Assembly (NCBI GenBank): GCA_013349695.1
Contig: DUZD01000106.1
Location: forward strand, 1-8,389
From: Rhodospirillaceae bacterium
GTDB lineage: Bacteria > Pseudomonadota > Alphaproteobacteria > Rhodospirillales > 2-02-FULL-58-16
DNA length: 8,389 nt
Reading direction: 5' to 3'
Under the pieces are notes generated by a model. It had not been told where the DNA came from and did no database searches. It saw nothing but the letters and a program-made list of their open reading frames with translations. How positions within the stretch are numbered: the stretch's first letter is position 1; each line of letters begins with the position of its first letter. Positions 1-5,922 of this stretch are shown here, in pieces. The position numbers and the translations under genes were made by a program.

Positions 1-65
1 TGTCTATGATCTTGTTCGAACACCAAAATCATACGGCATTTCAACAGGTTAATCTACGCTCACCG

Positions 66-427
66 TTAAATTCGCGACGCGTCGTGAATAATTCGGGCTA
101 GTAGGTCGTGTTCGCCTGGCTCTTCACTAGCTGGTAGGCGGACACGTCCCCCAGATAAGTGACCACGAAACGGCGCAGCTTCTTGAAATCGAGGTCGAAT
201 TCGCGATTGGCCTTGTCGAAGTACAGGAGCTGGGCGGAATCGGTGACTCCGGCCCAATAGATGGGCTGCCAGGCGATTTCATTGGGATTTTTGCCCTCTT
301 TTCCTACCAGCTCTTTCACTTCCTCGATCATTTTATCGGCGAAGTTAACCGTCTGCTTGCCCAGGCCGTGGATGTCCTGCACCGATCCCATGCCGTGGAT
401 TACGGCGACGGCGAGCTTTTTAGCCAT
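66..427 (-). pseudogene. Truncated alpha/beta-hydrolase-like protein, probably frameshifted
   Basis: The first 109 codons (427 down to 98) read as a convincing protein start. An ATG at 425-427 is preceded by a GGAG ribosome site about 8 bases upstream, followed by MAKKLAVAVIHGMGSVQ. The hydrophobic strand ending in HGMG resembles the first beta strand and oxyanion-loop region of lipase-like alpha/beta hydrolases. The later stretch VVTYLGDVSAYQ also looks like a conserved part of such proteins. The frame then stops at TAG (98-100), before any nucleophile elbow (GxSxG) or later catalytic residues. In the next frame the sequence continues as ARIIHDASRI to a stop at 66-68, which fits the expected T-Y-x-x-I-H continuation if one base was lost near 98-103. 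Beyond this I see no further homologous sequence, so the 3' part is missing as well. No function should be expected from the remnant. The family assignment is tentative; the broken state is the safer statement. Confidence 0.55.
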
Positions 428-504
428 TTGTCATCTCCAACTTAGCCCTACTACGTAATAAACCACCCGGTTCTGGTGGCGAGTCTTATGTTCTCCGTTG
501 GCGG

Positions 505-540
505 CACGGGCACCCTGGCATTTTTCCGGCGAGTTTGACA
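505..540. mobile_element. Possible IS21-type terminal remnant ending in TTTGACA
   Basis: The segment runs CACCCTGGCATTTTTCC, then GGCGAGTTTGACA, ending at 540. A CATTTTTC block followed by a CA-terminated ...TGACA end is typical of the right ends of IS21-family elements, whose termini are 5'-TG...CA-3'. If so, the element body would have lain to the left, where the hydrolase gene is now broken. No istA or istB coding sequence remains, and no matching left end was found. The call rests on recalled resemblance and is inference. Confidence 0.3.
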
Positions 541-617
541 GCGATCCGGATGCGCAGCGTCGGGATGGAGAGCGGCATGTATCTTTCGGTCCGGATCGGG
601 GGCGTCTCGGGATCGGA

Positions 618-655
618 AACCGTTGAGCATGGAAGTCGCGGAATCTCCGATCTTG
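618..655 (+). repeat. 38-nt direct repeat, copy 1 (upstream of cti)
   Basis: This segment matches 3541-3578 at 35 of 38 positions in the same orientation. The longest perfect block is CATGGAAGTCGCGGAATCTC plus two more bases (628-649). It lies 78 bases right of the possible insertion-sequence end at 540 and 203 bases upstream of the cti start. Its nature is unknown. It is not obviously coding and not a good palindrome. Confidence 0.8.
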
Positions 656-786
656 CAGTCGGGGGACACCATACGCATTTAAATTCCTATATCAAGCGGT
701 ACATATACTATAGTTACTTACGGATGCCGCCACCTCAACGCAACAGGGAAAATCATATAACCAATTAAATTTATTATAATTAATGT

Positions 787-815
787 TTGGACAGTAGTGA
801 TGAATCATATAAAAT
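787..815 (+). promoter_or_regulatory. Possible cti promoter
   Basis: A weak -35-like TTGGAC (787-792) and a -10-like TAAAAT (810-815) are separated by 17 bases, inside the AT-rich stretch and about 40 bases upstream of the cti start codon. The overlapping TATAAA at 808-813 is an alternative -10. A ten-base repeat, AATCATATAA, occurs at 751-760 and again at 803-812, overlapping the -10 region. The -35 match is poor, so the exact promoter is uncertain. Confidence 0.35.
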
Positions 816-857
816 CTATAGGATTATGACACTTTTGGTTTTAGGGGGCTAAGCATC

Positions 858-3227
858 ATGTTTAAATTTTTGAGGGCTGTTTTTATCGGCCTGGCCTTAA
901 TGGTGGCCTTTTATCCTTTCGCCGTCTCCGCGAAAGATTTCTACATGGATGAAATCAAGCCTTTGTTCGACAAGCGGTGCGTCGGCTGCCACAGTTGCTA
1001 CAACGCGCCTTGCCAGCTGAAGCTGTCCTCTTTTGAAGGCCTGGACCGGGGCGCAACCAAGGAAAAGGTCTACAAACCATCAAGGCTAATCGCGCAGCCG
1101 CCGTCACGGCTGTTCATCGACCAGCCAAACGCCGAGCAATGGCGGAGACGGCACTGGATGAAGGCCGGCCCCCTTCTTTACAGATACAGAAGATACAGCT
1201 ACGGCTTTTCCCCCGTTGTCAATGACGGCGCGGACAGGTCCATACTTTACAAACTGGCGGCCCTGAGACGGGACAACGACCTGCCAGTCAAGGGCTCCGC
1301 CGAAGAAAACTGGAGCTGCCTCAGCAATAAAAAAAAGAAAAACGGCGGCATGCCTTTCGGACTGCCCCCTCTCAAGGACGATGAATTCACCACCCTTGAC
1401 GCGTGGCTGGCCGATGGCGCCAAGGGACCGGGACCGGAGGCGCAAAAAAAGATGGAGGAGCCGTCGTCCCCGGAGGGGAAGGCGATCCTTAAGAAGTGGG
1501 AGGCGTTCTTCAACGCGGAGTCCCTCAAGGAGCGCGTGGTCGCCCGTTACATCTACGAGCACCTGTTCCTCTCCCACATTGCTTTCAAAGGAATTCCGGG
1601 GGACTTCTATCGTCTGGTGCGCTCGAAAACCTCCTGCGCCGAGGGCGTCGAAGAAATCGCCACCCGCCGTCCCTATGGCAATCCGGGACCGAATTTCGTC
1701 AATTACTGCTTCCGCAAATACCCCGCCACCATTGTCGATAAAAATCATGTCGTGTATCGCCTCGACGACGCCAAGATGGCGCGCCTCAAAAGCCTGTTCC
1801 TGGGGAATGACTGGGAGGCGACCAAGTTCCCCTCCTGGAAGATAAAACAGGCCTCGAATCCCTTCATCACCTTCGCCGAAATTCCGGCCCGGGCGCGCTA
1901 TCAGTTCATGCTGGACGACGCCTTGTTCAACTTGCGCTCCTTTATCCGCGGCCCCGTCTGCCGGGGTCCCTCGGCCGTCGATTCCATCGACGAGCAGTTC
2001 TTCGTGTTTTTCCTCAAACCCGACGCCGACGATTCGGTGACCAATCCCGAATTCCTGAAAGAGGCCGCCGACCTGCTAATCCTGCCTGCCTCGCGGGGCA
2101 GCAACATGAAGGAGCTCATCTGGCGGGGTTACAAGATCAGAAAGGCCCGAAACGAATACCGCAAGCTTCGTGACCGTTATTACGGAGCCTCCCATTCCCA
2201 AGGCTATTCCCTGGATGACATCTGGGACGGCGGCGGAGTCAATAACAACGCGGTGATGACGGTGCAGCGCCATTTTGACAGCGGCTCGGTGACTCAAGGA
2301 GCGGTGGGGGGAATCCCCAAGACCTCCCTGATCCTCGACTATCCGATTTTAGAGCGATTTTACTACAATCTGGTCGCCGGGTTCGATGTCTACGGGAACA
2401 TATTCCATCAAGTATCGACGCGTCTGTACATGGGGCTTCTCAGGATGGAGGGCGAGGAGTTGTTTCTCTCCTTCCTGCCCGCCGACAAACGCGAGGCTCT
2501 TCGCGATACCTGGTACAAAGGGAAGTTGTTCACTCAATGGAAGATTCATAAAACCTATCCCCTTCTCGGGTTGGGCCGGGGGACCCAGGTCCGCTACTCA
2601 TTGCCTTCCACGATGCCGGGGGCGGCGTTCAAGGCCGATTTTTTGAAGCAAGTTCTCAATGACCGTCTGAAGCCCCAGGTGCGAGGAGAAACCGACAGCA
2701 TCAATTGCTGCGGCCCGGCTTCCAACCGCAAAATCGCGAACAGCGTCTCCAGCCAAAAGGAATTGGAAGAGGAGATGCGCAAAGTGACCTCCATCGCGGC
2801 GAAAAACGCCCCTTACGTGAGTCAAATGCCGGACCTCGCATTCTTGCGCGTCGAGATGGGCAACGATGATTTGGTCTATACCATCATCCGCAACAAGGCT
2901 CATTTCAACGTCGCCTGGATAAATGGAGAGGATAAAAGGCGCGACATCAAGGCCGACACAATAAACATCGCCAGGGGCTTTATCGGCAGCTATCCCAACC
3001 GGTTTTTCTCCGTCTCCATGGCGAAGGCCGCCGATTTCCTGCGCGCCATGCAGGCGGTGGAGAGCGGGGAGGATTATTGGGCGTTCGTTGACGCCTACGG
3101 ATTTCGCCGGAGCAATCCGGAGTTCTGGGAAATCTCGGATTGGTTCAACGCGCGAAACTTGAAGGACCGCCCCATTGATGGCGGCCTCTTCGATCTTAAC
3201 CGTTACGCCCAACGCGAAAAGTTATAG
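858..3227 (+). CDS. cti: Fatty acid cis/trans isomerase (periplasmic haem protein)
   Basis: The 789-residue product matches the Cti family in length (P. putida Cti is about 766 residues) and in landmarks. Residues 1-25 form a signal peptide ending FAVSA. A c-type haem motif, CVGCH, follows at 41-45, then APCQL and SRLFIDQPNAEQWRRR. FIRGPVCRG lies at 362-370. The family hallmark region LILDYPILERFYYNLVAGFD starts near 491 and continues into GNIFHQVSTRLYMGLLRMEGEELFLSFLP. The C-terminus has the YGFRRSNPEFWEISDWFN block. Cti converts cis-unsaturated acyl chains of membrane phospholipids to trans without breaking the ester bond, quickly stiffening the membrane under solvent, heat or metal stress. 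It acts from the periplasmic side. The ATG is preceded by AGGGGG (843-848) at a 9-base spacing. The gene stands alone between broken genes and visibly uses more A/T-ending codons than argD. Direct repeats flank it, so it may be acquired. It appears intact. Confidence 0.93.
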   Translation: MFKFLRAVFIGLALMVAFYPFAVSAKDFYMDEIKPLFDKRCVGCHSCYNAPCQLKLSSFEGLDRGATKEKVYKPSRLIAQPPSRLFIDQPNAEQWRRRHWMKAGPLLYRYRRYSYGFSPVVNDGADRSILYKLAALRRDNDLPVKGSAEENWSCLSNKKKKNGGMPFGLPPLKDDEFTTLDAWLADGAKGPGPEAQKKMEEPSSPEGKAILKKWEAFFNAESLKERVVARYIYEHLFLSHIAFKGIPGDFYRLVRSKTSCAEGVEEIATRRPYGNPGPNFVNYCFRKYPATIVDKNHVVYRLDDAKMARLKSLFLGNDWEATKFPSWKIKQASNPFITFAEIPARARYQFMLDDALFNLRSFIRGPVCRGPSAVDSIDEQFFVFFLKPDADDSVTNPEFLKEAADLLILPASRGSNMKELIWRGYKIRKARNEYRKLRDRYYGASHSQGYSLDDIWDGGGVNNNAVMTVQRHFDSGSVTQGAVGGIPKTSLILDYPILERFYYNLVAGFDVYGNIFHQVSTRLYMGLLRMEGEELFLSFLPADKREALRDTWYKGKLFTQWKIHKTYPLLGLGRGTQVRYSLPSTMPGAAFKADFLKQVLNDRLKPQVRGETDSINCCGPASNRKIANSVSSQKELEEEMRKVTSIAAKNAPYVSQMPDLAFLRVEMGNDDLVYTIIRNKAHFNVAWINGEDKRRDIKADTINIARGFIGSYPNRFFSVSMAKAADFLRAMQAVESGEDYWAFVDAYGFRRSNPEFWEISDWFNARNLKDRPIDGGLFDLNRYAQREKL

Positions 3228-3317
3228 TTACCCGTTTTCGCCGGGCTCCCATTTTTGCGCCTCACCGTCCTTGTCGAGGCTGGCAATTCCGGTTCGTAGT
3301 ACAATTATGATATAAAT

Positions 3318-3354
3318 GGGAGCAGTCTGGAATGATGAGACTCGATCTCCTTTT
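3318..3354 (+). terminator. Possible Rho-independent terminator downstream of cti
   Basis: GGAG (3319-3322) and AGTCT (3324-3328) can pair with AGACT (3338-3342) and CTCC (3347-3350), with an asymmetric bulge. TTTT follows at 3351-3354. This lies about 90 bases after the cti stop. The same bases could instead serve as the ribosome site and start of a small ORF at 3332, so the two readings compete. Confidence 0.25.
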
Positions 3355-3472
3355 ATGCCTGGGCTTTGGCTTGCGGAGTGACGTTCCGGCCATGGCAAGG
3401 CCGCCCGGTCGAACCGGGGCGGACGGCGGCTATCTCGCCGGCGGTGGGGTACGGAATCACGCTGGTGTCTAG
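3332..3472 (+). CDS. Small ORF with signal-peptide-like start, doubtful
   Basis: This 46-codon frame begins MMRLDLLLCLGFGL and continues to VPAMARPPGRTG, which resembles a secretion signal with an AMA cleavage site near residue 22. A GGAG sits 9 bases upstream of the ATG, and a -10-like TATGAT lies at 3306-3311. The rest is glycine-rich and recognised as nothing known. The frame stops 8 bases before the tandem terminal repeats at 3481. It may be the remaining 5' end of a gene for an exported protein, cut off by an insertion. It may equally be chance, since the upstream bases also form a possible terminator hairpin. Confidence 0.25.
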   Translation: MMRLDLLLCLGFGLRSDVPAMARPPGRTGADGGYLAGGGVRNHAGV

Positions 3473-3480
3473 TGTATTGG

Positions 3481-3526
3481 CTCCAACGGGAAATTCGGTG
3501 ACACTCCAACGGGAAATTCGGTGACA
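3481..3526. mobile_element. Two perfect 23-nt tandem repeats, probable IS21-type element end
   Basis: The unit at 3481-3503, beginning CTCCAACGGGAAATTCGG and ending TGACA, is repeated exactly and without a gap at 3504-3526. Read on the minus strand, each copy starts TGTCACCGAATTTCCC. IS21-family elements have 5'-TG...CA-3' termini with several internal copies of the terminal sequence, which this arrangement fits. The outer end would be at 3526 and the body would have extended leftward. No transposase gene and no opposite end are present, so this would be a remnant. The repeat is directly visible; the family is inference. Confidence 0.5.
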
Positions 3527-5137
3527 GCATACTTAATTCCAACCGTCGGGCATGGAAGTCGCGGAATCTCCGGTCTTGGCCGGACCTGGGGGGATTTCGA
3601 GAGCGGTCCGGCGAAAAAAGTCGTCCATTTGCAGGAACTGGGCGCCGCCATCGGCTATGGCGGCATGATCCACCAGTTCAAGAATTATATTTTCCGTCAG
3701 GACCATCAACTCGTTGACAAGGTCCAGGTTATGGTCCGGGCGGCTAACGTGGCGCTGTCGGCGTATCGGGCGGTCGGCGTCAACAAAAAAGAATCCGCGG
3801 CGCTGAAGACGATTGGCCGGATGATCGCCAATTACGCCGACAACCTTCTCGTCGCCGAGAAAATGGTGGCGGCTGGCAACGATCCGACGGCGGTCGACAA
3901 AGTAGTCAAAATCGACGATTCCCCGGCCTTCGAGGCCATCGCCGTTCTCAACAAAGAACTTCTGAAAGCTCGCCAGGCCAGTTCCAGTGCCGTTTATGCG
4001 GCCGTTGACGATACCACCGCCTTTTCCACCGGCATGGCGGTGGCGATCGGCATTCTCCTTGGCGTCCTGGTCATGGTCCAGATCTGGTTCACGATGTTCC
4101 GTCTTGGCCGGCCGTTGCGGGGAATGGTCGGTGCCATGGGCCGTCTGGCCGATGGCGATTTGAAGACCAAAGTGCCGACGCTCGGGCGGGGCGACGAGAT
4201 TGGCGACATGGCCAACGCCGTTCAGGTCTTCAAGGACAACGCGGTGCGCGCCGATCGAATGGCGGAAGAACAAAAGCGCGAGCAGGAGAGCAAGGAAAAA
4301 CGCCGTGTCGCCCTGGAAACCCTGGCCAAGAGCTTCGAGGCCAACGTCGCCGACATGCTCGACAAAGTGACAATATCCTCGGATGCGATGGAATCCACCG
4401 CCAAGGCCATGTTGTCCATCGCCAAACAGACGAATACCCAATCGGCGGCCGCCGAGCAGGCCTCGACCAACGTCCAGACCGTGGCTTCGGCGGCGGAAGA
4501 GCTGTCAGGCTCGATTGCCGAGATCGGCCGCCAAGTGGCCCAGTCTTCCAAGATCGCCAGCCGGGCGGTGAAGGACGCCGAATCCACCAACGACAAGATC
4601 CAGGGCCTAACCTAGGCGGCGCGGAAGATCGGCGAGGTGGTGGACCTGATCACCGACATCGCCGATCAGACCAACCTGCTGGCCTTGAACGCTACCATCG
4701 AGGCGGCGCGCGCCGGCGACGCCGGCAAGGGTTTCGCCGTGGTCGCAAGCGAGGTGAAAAATCTTGCCAGCCAGACGGCCAAGGCGACGGAAGAGATCGG
4801 CGGCCAGATCGGCGGCATTCAGACGGCGACCTGGGAATCGGTCGAAGCCATCCGTCATATCGGCAAGACCATCGGCGAGATCAACGAGGTCGCCGTAGCC
4901 ATCGCGGCGGCGGTAGAGGAACAAGGGGCGGCAACGCGGGAGATCGCCCGCAACGTCGAGCAAGCGGCGATGGGAACCCAAGAGGTCACGGCCAACATCG
5001 CCGTGGTCACCCAGGCGTCCGGCGAGACCGGCCAAGCGGCAAACCAGATGCTGGAAGTTTCCAGCGAGATGGCGCGACAGTCGAAGATTCTCAAAAACAA
5101 AGTCAAAAAGTTCCTGGCGCAGGTCCGATCGGGTTGA
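3521..5137 (+). pseudogene. Methyl-accepting chemotaxis protein, N-terminally truncated, with amber stop
   Basis: One continuous frame encodes most of a chemoreceptor but is interrupted by TAG at 4613-4615. The open frame begins at a GTG (3521) inside the element-end repeat. Its first 28 or so codons are unrelated, and receptor homology starts near AKKVVHLQELG and IGYGGMIHQFKNY (residues 31-56). The first membrane segment and the start of the sensor domain are therefore lost. Residues about 168-192 are a membrane helix, 195-245 a HAMP domain (RPLRGMVGAMGRLADGDL, RGDEIGDMANAVQVF), and from about 270 the coiled-coil signalling domain. The stop falls in QGLT-stop-AARKIGEVVDLI, where homologues usually have Glu or Gln, so one base change explains it. 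The CheA/CheW-binding hairpin tip (DQTNLLALNATIEAARAG) lies after the stop. The intact protein would sense a ligand and control flagellar motility. This copy should not. Confidence 0.85.
3541..3578 (+). repeat. 38-nt direct repeat, copy 2 (downstream of cti)
   Basis: This is the second copy of the repeat at 618-655, with three substitutions and the same orientation. It starts 15 bases outside the tandem-repeat element end and runs to the edge of recognisable chemoreceptor coding sequence. It is read through in the chemoreceptor frame as TVGHGSRGISGL, a stretch that does not look like receptor sequence. Confidence 0.8.
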
Positions 5138-5139
5138 GC

Positions 5140-5190
5140 AGCCGCTTTCAGCGCGCGGCTTGGGGCGTTTGAATGGGCTTCACCAAAGCC
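5140..5190. terminator. Hairpins between the convergent chemoreceptor and arsC genes
   Basis: Two small stems lie in this convergent gap. AGCCGC (5140-5145) pairs with GCGGCT (5155-5160). GGCTT (5176-5180) pairs with AAGCC (5186-5190) and is followed by TTT. Neither has a long T tract, so a terminator role on one or both strands is only plausible. Confidence 0.3.
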
Positions 5191-5218
5191 TTTCCGCGGC
5201 CGTCAGAGATGAAAGGGA

Positions 5219-5560
5219 TTACAGGATTCCCAGTACTTTCTCCGGCGGCCGTCCAAGCGCCGCTTTGCCATCTTTAATGACAATGGGCCGTTCGATAACA
5301 ACCGGATTGGCGACCATGCCCGCAATCAATTCCTGATCACTCAAATTCGGGTCGTCGAGCCCTGTCTCCTTGGCTTCCTTGCGGCGCAAAAGCTCCCTTG
5401 GCGACATGCCGAGGAGGCTCAGAATTTGTTTCAATTGCTCGGCGCTGGGTGGGCAAGTCAGGTACTCGATGACGAGTGGCTCGATTCCGCGCTCACGCAG
5501 GAGCGCCAATGTTCCGCGCGATTTGCTGCAACGCGGGTTGTGGTAAATGGTGACGGTCAT
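5219..5560 (-). CDS. arsC: ArsC/YfgD-family arsenate reductase-like protein
   Basis: The 113-residue product is full length for the thioredoxin-fold ArsC family. It starts MTVTIYHNPRCSKSR, placing the redox cysteine at residue 11 in the family active-site loop. The arginines expected around the oxyanion site are present: ELLRRKE (59-60), ERPIV (91) and GRPPE (104). In plasmid-type ArsC these bind arsenate, which is reduced to arsenite using glutathione and glutaredoxin. The HNPRCSKSR, MVANPVVIERPIV and GRPPEKVLGIL blocks are closer to the E. coli YfgD type than to the R773 type, so an arsenate role is likely but not certain. The ATG at 5558-5560 follows AGAAAGG at a suitable distance. There is no arsR, arsB or acr3 nearby. 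The gene seems intact and faces the broken chemoreceptor. Confidence 0.85.
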   Translation of the reverse strand: MTVTIYHNPRCSKSRGTLALLRERGIEPLVIEYLTCPPSAEQLKQILSLLGMSPRELLRRKEAKETGLDDPNLSDQELIAGMVANPVVIERPIVIKDGKAALGRPPEKVLGIL

Positions 5561-5581
5561 GGCGCCTTTCTCCCAAAAAAT

Positions 5582-5871
5582 GTGATAGCTTCATTGGCGG
5601 CGGGTAATCTCGCCCGCCAGGATACATTTAGCAAGCCGGACCCCGAGAATGCTTCCGAGCTGGTTTTCCAAATCCGTTTTTACCGCACGGCACTTTCTAC
5701 TTCGGCGAGGACAAGGGCGACAACGCCCCCTCGGGCCGCGTTTTCGTTGAAAAGAATGAACGCCGCCCAGCCGACGCCAACAAGGCGCGGCGGCCCCCGA
5801 GCACCATTGCCAGGTTCGACCTGCCTACCGGCGACGAGAGCGGTACGGATGGCGGAGCGGACGATGGATAA
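5582..5871 (+). pseudogene. Remnant of an unrecognised gene, probable one-base deletion
   Basis: Two adjacent frames join into protein-like sequence. The first reads KPDPENASELVFQIRFY (about 5633-5683). The second reads HGTFYFGEDKGDNAPSGRVF and on through FVEKNERRPADANK and TIARFDLPTGDES to a TAA at 5869-5871. Both use G/C-ending codons and look like a globular protein. Restoring one C near 5683 (TAC-CCG instead of TACCG) fuses them as RFYPHGTFYFG, so a single deletion is the simplest explanation. The left edge is uncertain; a GTG at 5582 is in frame but has no ribosome site. I do not recognise the family and assign no function. It precedes the permease by about 50 bases on the same strand, so it may once have been cotranscribed with it. 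Confidence 0.4.
5599..5618. promoter_or_regulatory. Inverted repeat upstream of arsC
   Basis: GGCGGG (5599-5604) and CCCGCC (5613-5618) form a perfect 6-bp inverted repeat with an 8-base loop, TAATCTCG. It sits about 40 bases upstream of the arsC start, where an operator could lie. It also falls inside the region that may belong to the decayed gene on the other strand. Its role is unknown. Confidence 0.25.
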
Positions 5872-5922
5872 AGGGGCTTGGGCCGACAATCGCTAACTTG
5901 CGGTAGAGCAAAAAAGCAAGCG

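Larger units (their letters stand above)
428..857. other. Gene-free interval between the hydrolase remnant and cti
   Basis: No convincing gene lies in these 430 bases. The left half is GC-rich. It holds a small hairpin (CCACC at 463-467 with GGTGG at 475-479), an insertion-sequence-like end at about 505-540 and one copy of the 38-nt repeat (618-655). From about 680 to 840 the base composition becomes strikingly AT-rich, with runs such as AATTAAATTTATTATAATTA. This differs from the rest of the window and probably contains the cti promoter. The open frames that cross the interval have no ribosome site and no protein-like composition. Confidence 0.6.
5561..5922. other. Interval between arsC and the ABC permease
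   Basis: These 362 bases separate two divergent genes. They hold the arsC upstream region with one inverted repeat (5599-5618), a probable gene remnant (5582-5871), and about 50 bases before the permease start. No clear permease promoter was seen. Confidence 0.5.

Noticed and set aside
535..768. 77-codon plus-strand frame before cti
   Set aside because: It begins with TTG inside the insertion-sequence-like end, runs across the repeat into AT-rich non-coding DNA, and has no ribosome site or recognisable motif.
3231..3256. CCCG...CGGG stem followed by a T run right after the cti stop
   Set aside because: Only four base pairs, with six bases between stem and T run. Too weak to call a terminator.
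3228..3542. 104-codon minus-strand open frame across the cti downstream spacer
   Set aside because: It starts inside the tandem element-end repeat, has no ribosome site and has an arginine/proline-rich low-quality composition. It is most likely chance.
618..3578. CRISPR-like or satellite repeat array
   Set aside because: Only two copies of the 38-nt repeat, 2.9 kb apart, and two copies of the 23-nt repeat with no spacers.
3533..4441. 302-codon minus-strand frame opposite the chemoreceptor
   Set aside because: Histidine/glycine/arginine-rich antisense shadow of a well-recognised chemoreceptor reading frame.
4637..5137. Separate gene for the chemoreceptor signalling domain starting at GTG 4637
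   Set aside because: It is the in-frame continuation of the upstream coding sequence after one amber codon, with no independent ribosome site, so it is treated as part of one pseudogene.
5426..5896. 156-codon plus-strand frame overlapping arsC
   Set aside because: The first part is antisense to arsC and the last part is out of frame with the better protein-like sequence. Only its middle (about 5633-5683) is used, in the remnant call.
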